The notes below the pieces were generated by a model that had not been told where the DNA came from, ran no database searches, and saw only the letters and a list, made by a program, of their open reading frames with translations. From Panorpa germanica (taxonomy: Eukaryota > Arthropoda > Insecta > Mecoptera > Panorpidae): DNA of 64,000 bases. Position 1 is the stretch's first letter. Every line of letters begins with the position of its first letter. The position numbers and the translations under genes are program-made. The stretch spans positions 3,348,001 to 3,412,000 of the forward strand of contig OY783209.1 of NCBI GenBank assembly GCA_963678705.1. The letters run 5' to 3'. This document shows, in pieces, positions 11,218 through 64,000 of this stretch.

Positions 11218-11508
11218 CAGTGGCGGATTGGATCTAGAAATACTACACTGCTACAGAAGAAGTGTGTGTGTCTCTTTCGAATGCAGTGCCTCTCGCTTTT
11301 GTAGACAAATTAGTATAACCGTAGCCTTCGCATTAAAGTTGTTTCTTTGTTTCCCCGAAAAAATTTCAAGTGCAACAATAGAGCAACAAATTGTTGTGAA
11401 ATTTCAGATAAAACTATAATTTATTGAAAGAAGTGTATGGCAATGAATGTTTATCGCATGTTCGTGTTTTTGAGTGGTCGGAAAAGAATATTTTAGAGTT
11501 CGCCACTG
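11218..11508. mobile_element. hAT-type MITE, 291 bp
   Basis: The left end is CAGTGGCGGATTG and the inverted right end CAGTGGCGAACTC; the first eight bases are identical. The 8-bp flanks ACCCTGAC (11210-11217) and ACCCTAAC (11509-11516) differ by one base and fit a hAT TSD. The open frame across it (11183-11419) is not a known protein. Confidence 0.8.
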
Positions 11509-12059
11509 ACCCTAACTAGTGACGACCACAGAAATACATATCGATGAAATAATTTCTCGTGGTTAGCGGGTAAATACATCATAATGCCATAAACTGTTAC
11601 GTAAGAGAATATTATTTATTCTGTAGTGCGTATTTTTAAGTCTATTCCAAAAACCATGTTGCGGCGTCGGAGTCGGTCACGGAAAAAATGTAACGACTTG
11701 AAATTCGTACAGTAGAGAAATTAAATTTCTATTAATTTTACTCAAATATATAACCTTTACTAAATAATATTAATAAAATAATAATTAATTAAGGTGTACA
11801 CTGGAAGGATGAACATGATATAGCATTCATGAACATTCATGTTTTTATAATAATATGGTTCAAAGATAACTTGTTATGTTAAAAATATCCGCAACTATTA
11901 AGCCAATTATTTAGCATGAATATTTTGTGTGTCGTAATACAAGTTAGGCAACAATGACAATGTTAAAATACCTAACCATGGCTTCCGGATTTCAAGATGC
12001 TTCACTAGACTTCTTGCGAATGTTGATATTGATATAAATATCCCAGTAAAGGAGTCACT

Positions 12060-12290
12060 TTGACATCATATTGAAGATGCGTCATGATATTTTTGTAATT
12101 AAAGAGTTCATTTATAGTTCAGTTTCTCACATTTTTTCATATAAAATGTCTACTTTATCGGCTACAAATGGCGAAATTACTCCACCTGTCGGAATACAAA
12201 TGAAGATAAAGTTGATGCGAACTATAATTGAAGTGAAATAGTGATAGAAACGTCACTAAATAGGGCACTTCACCAAATTGTTTACTGGGA
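12060..12290 (-). repeat. Dispersed repeat (family B), copy 2, inverted
   Basis: Reverse-complement match to 4215-4460, sharing the CACTTCACCAAATTGTTTAC block and GTTGATGCGAACTATAATT. Confidence 0.75.
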
Positions 12291-14049
12291 AGAAGAATTG
12301 ATATTCTATATATTGAATATAAGTTGCTGTAGTGAGTATAGATTCTTTAGACCCTTTAGATTCTTGGGCTCGGCTAATGCACTATATAGATAAAAGATTT
12401 CACGTTCAAGAAGAAAGTTTTACTTCATAGAACGTACTACCGTCACCGTTTCTGCGACGGATGCCAATGAAGAATCACCGTGTGCGTAGCACTTGTTATA
12501 AAACTTTCACAAAACGAGAATAACGAACTCATAGATAGTCCAAGAGCCCATCCCCAATAGTCCAAGGGCATTTTAATTGTATGGTGAAAACAAATTGAAA
12601 TGTTATGTTCCAAAAACATTTAAATAGACGCAATCGATCCGTATGAGTGCTTATTACGTAAATATATCAAATAAATAAGAAAAAATTGTTGTAACCCACT
12701 CTTTCTCTCATTCCTGGTTTACATATACGAGACGTCGACACCATTAGACCTTCAATCTTAGTTGAAGATCGTTAATTATTAGATTAGTATATATTGACTA
12801 TAAAAAAGATCGATTTATATTGTTTAATAATATGACTATGCCCGTTGACTATACGTCAACCATATTGAAGACATGGAGTAAATAAACAATGAATTAATCA
12901 GTTCATAAATCATTAATAATTCCAAACAGCAGATTTCTATTTTAATTTTATTTAAATAACAAAATTCTTGGATTGGTTCTTGACATTGAACTTTTACTTT
13001 ATTTAAACTAATATTGATACTTTAGTAGAATAAATCTAAATTTGTTATTTAAAATTAAGCCCCTACATCTAGGCAACAATTCTTACATAAGAGTAAAGTA
13101 ATATAATATGTTAGATCACGTGCACAAAGGATCATTATCCTTGGATGACTAACACATACATTAAATAAAGTTTCCGAGATATAGTACCTCAAGTAGTATA
13201 TTTGAAAACCCTACCCTAAGGCTATAAAGCTTGGGAACTATTTTGTCTAATGCATTATGCGGGTCTGAATCATGCACAGTATTATCACTCCTGCATCTAA
13301 GGATAACTATATCATAAATCTAATTTATATATGGTATGTAATTCAATATATATAACATTAAATTATATGAGTATATATAAACAGCTAACAATTGCTGATA
13401 TAATTTTTAAATTAACAACAAGAAATAATCCGGAAATGTATGATTACAAGTCTAAGAAGCGACTGATTCATAAACCCCACTCGCGCAATACTTTGACGAG
13501 GCGTGAATTCTTTTGAAATCATGAGATAGTTTTATTGAATACAGTATATAACATTTATTAAACCTACATAACACATAAAATGAAGTAACTCGACATTAAT
13601 AGTGAACGTGAATTAATATAGTATCTACGACGACGTCATATTCCTTTAAATAAATATCTTTCAACTATTTCGTTCACATGTATAATAAAATTTAAAGGTT
13701 TCAAAGTTTAAATATTAAAACGCGAATATGATTCAAGCAGAATCGGGGTCCAGCTTAGTGCAGCTGTACCGAAGTTGATGACCTTTCTTTATATATGTAT
13801 ACAATAATATCCCCACCCTAACTAGAATTTAACAGGCGCACGATCCGCATACAACACGAATATATACAACCGCGTACCAACACAACTTGAAGCTATATAT
13901 AATATTTATATCAAACAGCATTCGCTAAAACTAAACAATATTATATTATTGATATAACTGCAAAATTCATTTAATTATTTTATCATATTCCAGAAAAAAA
14001 TTCCAAAGTTATCTATCATTATTTGTTTCCATGTATGCATACGATCTCG
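12291..14049. other. Non-coding, nothing identified
   Basis: A+T-rich; no coding frame with recognisable content. The TATGCGGGTCTG block near 13257 recurs near 21580 in a similar setting, but the match is too short to define a family. Confidence 0.5.
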
Positions 14050-14413
14050 TTTACGTTCGGGAACTTCGTGTCTTTATTGTTGGCTGCAGTGAACTAAAAC
14101 CAGTATGGCCGCTACGGTGTTTGTGGATGGTTGCTCGTAACAAACAAACAAGAATTCTTAGTGTAAAATTGTATTTAATAATGAAGTAAATAAAGTGAAT
14201 TTTTATAATTATTTTATAACATTAGTGTTAATATTTTCTACTTATTCTATATGTGGTAAATAGTGTTTTAATATTGTGTTTATTATTTAGTGACAAGCTG
14301 TTTCATGAAACTATGCTATGAGTAGTATTTAGATGGATAGAAAGTTTACCAAAACAACTAATGTTGCAGCTTGACATATTAAGGATATATTAACTATAAT
14401 ATTTATTTTAAAT
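14050..14413 (+). promoter_or_regulatory. Weak candidate for PI4KB promoter / first non-coding exon
   Basis: A short G+C-richer island at about 14045-14150 stands out from A+T-rich surroundings. It contains a 12-codon upstream-type ORF (ATGGCCGCTACGGTG... ending TAA) and is followed by a donor-like AAT|GTAAGT at 14414. If spliced to the acceptor at 19770 it would form a leader exon on the same strand as PI4KB. This is inference from composition, position and splice signals; no TATA or initiator is compelling. Confidence 0.2.
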
Positions 14414-17400
14414 GTAAGTAATTTATATCATATTTTGATGATGTTTTTATATATTTAGTAAAATGTGAAAGCTAACCCCCTTTTGGCTGGTCATGGCACA
14501 CCCTTTTAACCATTTTTATAAAGTAATCTCAAAATAAAGCAAACAAATATTCTGAAATAATGCTGTTCTTTTTAAATGAAATTTTAAAATGTTATTGTTT
14601 ATAAAAATATATTCATAGCAACATAAAGTTATCATTTGTATTGTGTAAGTCTGTGTGTCAATCTGCTTTTGTTTTTTTTTTATTTTTATTTTGCAACAAT
14701 AGATATGTTGATGATGGTTAGTTAAACAAGAAATTAATTTTATGCATCATAATGAACCATACAATAAATACAAAATGAAGTATTTATAAGTAATTCCGTG
14801 ACTAATTTTATTACTTATAAAAAGTAACTAAGTTTATCACGAATTCACGTGTTTAGAGCTACAAAAGTGTACAAAAGGATCGAAATCAAGGTTCCATTTT
14901 TTGCACGGGTGTGCATTTATATATAAATATACTATAACTACACATGGTTTATTTTTCTATGTTACAACGGACGTGAAGCCTCAGCTTTTTTCTATTCAAA
15001 ATATTTGCTATTTTATTATGTTTCTTTGAATGGTATTCACTAGTAGGTAGAAATACTTGGGACTGACTGTCTTGTAAAAACCTTGAATGTCTATTGTTGT
15101 TGGAATTATATCATGCCTCAGCTTTAGGTACACATGAACCCAGACCTGTTTTCCTACATAGCAAATATACAGATACATACTGTATACATTGTACACGATA
15201 TACACTATGTTATTATTTTCACTTGTTAACTAACAAAAGACTGAGGTATTTAAATTTACTTCTCAGTTTATTATGAACTCATAACCGTGGAGAAATCGCA
15301 TGTGTTTCGTTCCAAAGAATACAGACCTACTTAATAATTTTATACTTATGTTTAGGAGAAACATATGTTTTTTACAAGAATTGTATTTAAATGTTGTTCT
15401 ATAGTAGATATTGCAATTTATATTTAACTCAGCTATGTTTACATGCTATAATAGTCTTCTGAATAAGTTTTTATGGTACGTAATTGATTGATAATAATAA
15501 TAATATATTTTGTTGCTAAACATCTTTGCAATTTACCATGAAATATTTATTAAAGAAATCTCGTACTACCACTACCTTCTAAAGATCCATTCGGTTTAAA
15601 TTAAGTTGAATTTTAAATGATAAACAAATTTTAATTTATGTAAAAATATGTAATGTCAGACGCTATGGTCGCTAGAGGTCAGCTAAGTACAAATTGGGTG
15701 CAAACTTTAGAAATGTATTTTGCGGTAACAATGTATCTAATGTATGTAAATCTAATATACTAAATAATATATAGTTATACGTTAAATATAATTTAGATGT
15801 GAAATACGTATTTACATTTGAGATATGTTAAATAAACAAAATATTTATTTGTATATGTCCATCTTGTCTCTACCAGTTTTGTAATATTTTTGCATCTCTT
15901 TTTGTTGAATAGTTATAAATATTTTATGTTTCATATTAATTTACATATGGAATGACAGTTCGTTTTAAAATCGCGTAAAAACATATGGTTTTTGTTTAAG
16001 TTTGTAATTATCATATAAACATGTATTCGACGAGTATGTATGTTATGTATATATGTATTTTCTTCTAAGCAACAACATCTACAATTCATAGTATCAGTGG
16101 CAGTGCCACCCATAGATTACTGCGAGTTCTGAGCAAAAGGGGCCCTCACATCTTTAAAAAGTCTTTAATATTTTGTAATACATTTAGGTTTTAATGAGAG
16201 TTAAATAATTCTTATTTCTAATGCCTCGAGCACTTTTAAATTTAAATTCGTCTCTGATTAGTGTCGTACTCGTTTATCACAGTCATGAATTCATCTGCTA
16301 AACACCAAACATAAATGATGTTTCTTTTTAACGTAATATTTTTTTATCAAACGTTACGTATGATTACCTACCGAAGTTACATAATTCCGAGTGAATATAT
16401 CTCTGTAACATTGTCATTAAATAAGTTCAAAATGAATTAAAATTTTTACTAATATATTAATTTTATATGTAACATGTTATCCTGCATAAATAGTTTCTTT
16501 TAAAGGTAAACATTGTTATCTTAAATAAATTTGTGTTTAGAGCGCGTATCGATTGTTCAAAATTTGTATTTATACACTTTTATATATACCTGCACATTCA
16601 ACTCAAATGGAGATTTTTCGGAGATGCCTCACTAATGATGGATAATCGATATACCAAGATATGAGAGAAGTAAAGATTTTTGTAATGTCTTTAGACATCT
16701 GAAAAACCAATGCCAAAATATTAGTGATTCTAAATTCTTTAATTTTTTCTGCTTCTTTCTAGAGAAAATATGATCAGTTGCAAAATGATACAAACCAGAT
16801 GATAAAATAAAAGATAATTAACATCATTTAATACTTAAAAATAAATTGAACAGGGATTCCATTACGAGGTAGGCTCATTTCTAAATTCAGCTCGAAGAAG
16901 ATATAAATTAATAATTTTTGTCATGCGCGATCAATCTTGATTTAAACCAAACATGTAAACCCTTTCATAAACACGCATTATAGCTCACAACAACTCACTG
17001 TTTTCCATAACATTTCCAGTCAGCATAGATTTTACATTTGATGCCATAATACCATAACAAGCCACTTGACAGAGTATCAACCTCCATAATAATTAACATA
17101 AATCTAAATTCCAAACCTGGTGAAGTGATTGTGCTTTGTTTCTTTAGTTATAGTTCGAGGGCACAACAAGTTTTTGTTGTTATTTTTCACTATTGTCGTT
17201 TGTTTCATACACTGTTCCTCATTTATTAATTTAAGGTGAATAAAGGTGTAAATCTCGGATGGAAATATAATAAGCTTATACTTATATAAATCTTTGTTTT
17301 GTTAAGTTAGATAAAAAATCTCATAGAATAATCGTGTTAACGTTGTTCAATTTTTGCTTAAATGTTTTTTTAAAGAAATAAATAATTTGCATATAAATGT

Positions 17401-18329
17401 AAAAACAATTGTATAATTTCCGGAAATTACGTTTTTTTTTAAATAATATTTTATTGACCCCTGCTATATTGTAATCTTATATTTTTCCGCAAAATTATTA
17501 TTTTTTTAACTATATTTTTTCCCAAAAAAGTTATATATTTTATGCTACATGTGACGTCACAATGCTCCACAATTTCTTGATCCTCTCGTTTCCTAATCTT
17601 CCTCAAAAGACAGTGGACAAGATTGCTTAAAATTTATATTCAAATACAAGAACAGAATACACATTTAGAGAGTACCACTCATTTAGTTCTTAAAAAGTTA
17701 TAAAACACGTAAAAAGATATTACCATTTCTTTCTAATACATAACATAAGATTAATGTCTTACAAAAATATAAATTTATTTTATTACAAAAATTATATTTT
17801 ATTGATTTTAACTATATTATTAAATTAATTTTTGATTAATTAATTATTGAGAAATACCCCTGGACTATACTGCTCGACATTTAAAGACTTTTATAATGTA
17901 GGCGTTCCTTACCCATTTTAATTTGAACAAGTAACTTTTAAAGAGAATGTATTTTGCATTTGAAAGTAAAAATTCTTTTCGAGGACAATTTATATTTCAT
18001 GTCTACGAGTAATATGCTAATTTTAAAATGAAACATAACTGCTTTAAATTTCTAATATAAATAAAATGATATTGTTAATAAAATAAATATGCTGGTACTC
18101 TAATAACTAATTTTGTTATTGCTATACCTGATTTCACATTTTTTGTAATTACTATGCACTTTCTTTGGCACTTAAGTTACATTTGTGTAAATTTCTCTTG
18201 TTCATTGAAATTACGTTTAATCATTTGCGGTTATTAACCTGATAAAACATCCAGGAATTTGGAGAGCAAGACGTTTGTATTTTGACGTTTTATAGTTGAA
18301 TTACACTGTTCTTTAATGGCATATGATAT
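14414..18329. other. Non-coding stretch with minor repeat remnants
   Basis: No gene is supported. A hAT-like right-end remnant (CAGTGGCAGTGCCACCCATAG) lies near 16094-16114. A TGCTACATGTGACGTCACAATG block at 17543-17564 belongs to the recurrent TGACGTCA motif. The rest is A+T-rich. Confidence 0.5.
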
Positions 18330-18770
18330 GCACTATATCCAGCACTCTAGCTCAAAATATACTGCACCAATCCTTTTGAAATTTTGAACACTATTTCTTT
18401 ATATATATGCCGAGATAGTTTTTTTTTTAATTTAACGTATTTTAAAATAACAAAGTTTTTGATTTTTTCATGAATAATCGATATTTTGACTTCTAAGTGC
18501 TGTAAACAATTGAAAAATCAATAAAAAAAAACTCGACAGAGTTACCCGCAGAAACTTATCAACTAAAGAAATCATTATGGTTTTTTTAATTCAGATAATC
18601 CAGTGATGAGTTATGAGTGGCACCGCAATCACTCTTTTTTTGTGGCGTTTGCGGAGATTCGCTCATTTCTTGATATTTATTTATGAAAATTTCACAAAGT
18701 ATTTTTTAAATATTATTTTATCATGTTGTAATTATCGAAATAATTATATACTAACTGTGACGTTTTTTTA
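18330..18770 (+). repeat. Dispersed repeat (family F), copy 1
   Basis: It matches the reverse complement of 37140-37480 (ACTTATCAACTAAAGAAATC, AGATAATCCAGTGATGAGTT, TTTCTTGATATTTATTTATG) and, at its left edge, 22850-22870 (CTGCACCAATCCTTTTGAAA). No coding frame. Confidence 0.75.
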
Positions 18771-19770
18771 CAAAATGCAAAATAAATGAATTTTTAAATT
18801 TAGCAAAACAGAAAAAAATTATTCTTGCAAATATCATAGACTATTATTAGGCTGATAGCTTGTAAATTCTCTTAGTTAATAAATAATAAAAAATATATCA
18901 CCTAGAGCAAAATATGTAGTATTCTAAAAATCCATCTTAAATTATCTATCCATTCTTAAATTAATAAATTAGTCGTAGTAGTTATAATATTATTAATAAT
19001 TCAAATTGTAAATACATATACGAGTATTATAAAGACATAAAAAGCAATTATATTTATCTTGCTAATTAAGTATTGTAATATGTCTTACTAAAAAGATTAT
19101 CAAGTTAATTGTTTACATTATCGCTGTATTAGTTTATTACCCTGAGATGTTATCATTCTCTTCGCGTTAAGGAATTTAAATTGAATCCGATTTTTATGTT
19201 AAATTAATTATTACGAATGTTTATCTTAAAATGTGTAATTAACTGCATAGAATATTAATTAACTGATTGTCTTAAAAACAGGCAATTTATATTGTGCCTT
19301 TATTTTGAAACTGTTAAACTTAGATCAACCATCTTTCGTGAGTGGATTTAGTTCTTAGTTTTCACTTAGTATTGTAAATTGGGAAAGTTGACTATGAGGA
19401 CTTTAAATACGTCATTTAAAGAGACGAGAAAATTAAAGAGACATTCTTAAAATTGCTGACGTCATGTTCTGTTTTTTTTTACAACGCAGATTCCATATCT
19501 AGCAACCATTTTGAAATCGGTTCACAATTTGACCTATAAAATGTAGATTACTCAAAAACCAGTACCCCAAAAAAAATATAAATTGCAGATTTGGAAGCCC
19601 TCGTAATGGCTAAGGTCGACCCTGAAGTTGACGTGTTATTTAACTCATTTAGGAAACTTGATTCTAATATTTACTCAACTTCACCCTTTTAAAGTTCAAC
19701 CCAGTTATAAATAAATTAAACAACTCATACATTAACACTTAATTAATTAATGTTTTTGTTTCTTTTACAG
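18771..19770. other. Non-coding, nothing identified apart from the acceptor at its end
   Basis: A+T-rich. A hAT-like right-end scrap (CTCGTAATGGCTAAGGTCGACCCTG) lies near 19600-19624. Confidence 0.45.
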
Positions 19771-20064
19771 ATCTCCACACGAGGCGCCCTCTAATTTAAT
19801 GAGTAAAGTGTAAACCTTAATTAAATGTTCTTAAAAATAGAAAAAATATTTTATAATTCGTATGTAAATCACTAACTCTAAAAAAAAAACACGTCATAAA
19901 ATAGTTAAATAAATAATTAAAAAAAAAAACGTGAAAAAAATGTATAAAAATAGATGACTAGTATATAATTTAAAAGCCTTAATGGCTATGTTTAATTAGG
20001 TTTAGAAAATAAGTATTCATAAAGTTATTATTTAATTAAAGTTAAGTGTTTAATATTTTACAAT
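19771..20064 (+). other. PI4KB (fwd): Probable 5'UTR part of the first coding exon of PI4KB
   Basis: A strong acceptor, a pyrimidine-rich run ending TTTCTTTTACAG, ends at 19770. An exon starting at 19771 would give 294 nt of leader before the ATG. The leader is very A-rich and holds a tiny upstream ORF (ATG AGT AAA GTG TAA at about 19799). A stop in the main frame at 20020-20022 closes any N-terminal extension. Whether 19770 is really used, or transcription starts inside this stretch, cannot be told from sequence alone. Confidence 0.5.
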
Positions 20065-61398
<41,334 letters not shown>

Positions 61399-63686
61399 AC
61401 ATTTGTGAAAATATGTGTAAGTCGATAATAATTGCCACCCTTAATTTGATAGTCAGGGTATGATTTTTGATTATAATAATTCACCATTGGATCAACAACT
61501 AACTTATATTGATGTTGAATTGTAACATAAAAATTAATTTATATTAAATTGTTGATTAATTAATTAAACAATAAATATTTTTTTTAAATGTTTTGTTTAA
61601 GTATACATAATTTGATGGTAGTTAATATGAAAACTGATTGTACAATTAATAAATGCCAAATTTTGATGTAAAAATAATTGTTAATATTTAAAGACAAGAA
61701 AAACATTATTTTTATCAAAATGTGCGAGTGCATTCATCATATTTGTTGTTGCATGTACTTGGATTGTCGTTCAATTAAAAGGAAACCATGTAAACCAACG
61801 TATACATCAAATGTTTATAGAAAGTAATGAAATAAGGCTTTCGTAAGAAAGGCTATTATTTTTGAAAGAATACTCATAGTTTAGTGACTAAATATTTATC
61901 CTCATATTTTTGAGCCTCATATTTATCTATTAACTGTACAGAATTTATTAAAGTATTTAATCGTCCATTTTGCGTATAGCTTTTCTAATATTATATATAT
62001 AACAATATTAAAACTACATTTGTAAAATATGAATATTAACTTAAATAAAACTTATTTAAATTCAATAACAGTTAGATGATTTAAGTATACTTATTGCTCT
62101 TGTAGATTTTTTATGGTCGTTTCAAATTATAAGAAGTTTATTAAAAAAATATATGAAAATACATGAATTTATTCAAACGTACTGTATGAAGTTTCTTAAT
62201 TTGAAATATAAGAAACAATTGGCTATATAAGAAATTATCAATTTAGTATCTGGGTTAGAAATTGAATAATAAAAAGACTTCTTCAGGAATCTACAGTCGT
62301 TTCTGCATTTCAAATTAGGTAGTTAATTATTAAAGTGTCTTATTTTATTTAGCATTGTATTACAGCTAATTTTATGTAAAATATACTAAAATATCTAAAA
62401 GTACTAAATTAAATATATTAAATATAATTAAACTAATAATTATTACTTATAAGGCATTCGTTTAATAATTTAAATAATCGTTATTAATTTAATGATAAGT
62501 GAATGCTGAAATATAAGAAGAATAAACTGATAAATGTTAAACTACAAATAAAATAATTTAAAACAAATAAAAATCCTTTAGCAGCTGAGTAATCGTAAGG
62601 CAAAAAAATATTATAAATTAATTATTAAAAATATTCCAGTGATTATATAGTAAAAAATTAAAATATATTTAACATAATTAGTGGATAAAATGTCAAATTT
62701 CCATCCCATTTAGTTCATGACTGTATTAATTTGCATAAAAGAATAAATTATATAATTGTAGTTCCGAATGTAAAAAGAAATTAAGTACTTGTTCCGAAAT
62801 ACTTATTATATCAATTTTAAGCAATAACTTCTTTTGAAAACTTTTAAACAATTCCTATCCTAATGTAAATACATTTTCTAATTTGCATAAATTTAATATT
62901 GTAATAAACTTAAAATTTATAATAATCGGAACAAAGCGGTAGTGCTGAATTCAATTGGAAATATTGTCATGAAACAGTGTAATGTAAAATATATAGTTTT
63001 ATCTTTATCAAAACTTGCACTAAGACTGAAAAATTATTAGAGTCAGTACGTGTGCCGATTGATTTATGGATGATTTATAATAATGGTTGTAATTGATGTA
63101 ATTGTCCTGACTGTGAATGTACCAAGAGACATTTTAAATTCTGAGCGAAAGACAGAAAAAAAGGTGATAATAATTCTGGAAAAGGTTTATTTGATTTAAT
63201 TTTAATTCATAAGTATATTTCCTTATATAAATACTATAATTTTAAATTAAATGTATATGTTATTCGTTTTTAGGTTTTTTTTTGTATGTAATGTATTATA
63301 TTTGCATGTTTCTTTTAATATGTTTTACTACATTATGTATTATTAAAAAAATTATTTTTATTTTTTCATTATATTTTTGGCTGATTTTCAAATAAAATAT
63401 TTGTCAATGAAAATAAAATGTTTTTTATTTTTTGGGATTTAGATTTTGCAATTACATTTAGATAATATAGATTATAATTGTTATAATATTATTATTTAAA
63501 ATTGTTAAAATTATATAAAAAGTATTTTTAAAGTTTGTAGTTATCTTAGACTACTATATTTATTAAAACAAATCAAGTGCGTTTTTAACAGAATGTAAAG
63601 TTTATATTATATATTTAATGAAATGAATGATTATAACAAGTGCGATACAAAACTTATAGTTGTAAGTTTGAAACGTGTCGTTGTAA
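61399..63686. other. PI4KB 3'UTR and downstream flank, nothing else identified
   Basis: Very A+T-rich, with many possible AATAAA signals. No coding frame or repeat from the other families. Confidence 0.6.
61570..61575 (+). terminator. Candidate polyadenylation signal of PI4KB
   Basis: AATAAA lies 172 nt after the stop codon; another occurs at 61648-61653. In DNA this A+T-rich the hexamer is common by chance, so neither can be taken as the real 3' end without transcript data. Confidence 0.35.
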
Positions 63687-63902
63687 TGTGTAGAAGTCCG
63701 TGCTGGTCGCTAGTCGCTGTAGGAATGGAGTCCGTTCTAGTTGCTGGTCGCTGTAGGAATGGAGTCCGTTCTAGTTGCTGGTCGCTGTAGGAATGGAGTC
63801 CGTTCTAGTTGCTGGTCGCTGTAGGAATGAACGATTATACAGTTCTTAGTTATGTCGTCTATTCGCCTGTAGAGGCGTGACGGATGGCGCTGGGCCGCCA
63901 CA
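63687..63902 (-). mobile_element. Long terminal repeat of an LTR retrotransposon (minus orientation)
   Basis: On the minus strand a polypurine tract (TTAGGGGGGAGTGGA, 63903-63917) is followed directly by TGTGGCGGCC; the block ends CTTCTACACA. The proposed 216-bp LTR thus has TG...CA ends (TGTG...CACA). This end is much more G+C-rich than its flank. The 5-bp TSD needs the other LTR, outside the window. Confidence 0.6.
63696..63831. repeat. 34-bp tandem repeat, four units, inside the LTR
   Basis: Units start at 63696, 63730, 63764 and 63798 (exact 34-bp spacing), each beginning GTCCGT and ending CGCTGTAGGAATG. Units 2 and 3 are identical, unit 4 differs only at its 3' edge, and unit 1 is diverged. 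Confidence 0.95.
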
Positions 63903-64000
63903 TCCACTCCCCCCTAAGTGGCTTTCAAGGTGAGTTTTGAAAGTCACTTTACGTTCGTAAGGGTTTGTCAAGGTTTGAGGTCCATTGATGTGGCTGCGAT
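63903..64000 (-). mobile_element. 3' end of LTR retrotransposon internal region (cut by window edge)
   Basis: One minus-strand frame is open across all 98 bases: TLTNPYERKVTFKTHLESHL then GGSG, running through the polypurine tract into the LTR. That is the usual arrangement at the end of a pol polyprotein. The segment is too short to name the family (Gypsy- or Copia-like). Confidence 0.5.

Noticed and set aside
11183..11419. 78-aa open frame
   Set aside because: It runs across the left end of a hAT MITE; chance frame.

Overview
This window is A+T-rich eukaryotic DNA, roughly 70% A+T by eye, and almost certainly from an insect. The single confident protein-coding gene has spliced exons with GT-AG introns. 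It encodes phosphatidylinositol 4-kinase beta (vertebrate PI4KB, Drosophila four wheel drive). The rest is intron and intergenic sequence full of degraded class II transposons of insect type (mariner/Tc1, hAT, PIF/Harbinger and pogo-like), a LINE fragment and an LTR element. The order of insect cannot be fixed from the sequence; Hymenoptera is only a guess.

Layout. 1-14000 is non-coding 5' flank carrying many short non-autonomous elements, several with readable terminal inverted repeats (TIRs) and target-site duplications (TSDs). About 14050-14413 is a weak candidate for the promoter or first non-coding exon. A 5'UTR plus first coding exon lies at 19771-20231; its 55 codons make it easy to miss. 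Intron 1 (20232-51274, 31 kb) is packed with dispersed repeats, a truncated mariner transposase, a DDE transposase remnant, a LINE reverse-transcriptase remnant, and one possible nested two-exon membrane-protein gene on the minus strand (27026-27497). Coding exons 2-11 run from 51275 to 61398. The last seven are tightly packed, with five introns of 70-86 nt. The 3' flank is plain A+T-rich DNA until an LTR with a 34-bp tandem repeat at 63687-63902, whose internal region leaves the window on the right.

All exon phases join without conflict into 977 codons (976 aa plus stop). The product has a disordered N-terminus, the lipid-kinase-unique (helical) domain, a linker with a cysteine-rich insect segment, and a complete PI3/PI4-kinase catalytic domain with intact ATP-site lysine, DRHNGN catalytic loop and DFG motif. 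It should make PI4P at the Golgi.

I found no convincing undescribed biological system. The observations most worth a second look are the nested membrane-protein candidate, the cysteine-rich exon 5 that replaces the vertebrate PKD/14-3-3 site, an excess of perfect TGACGTCA palindromes in non-coding DNA, a 32-bp perfect palindrome, and several repeat families with conserved hairpins.
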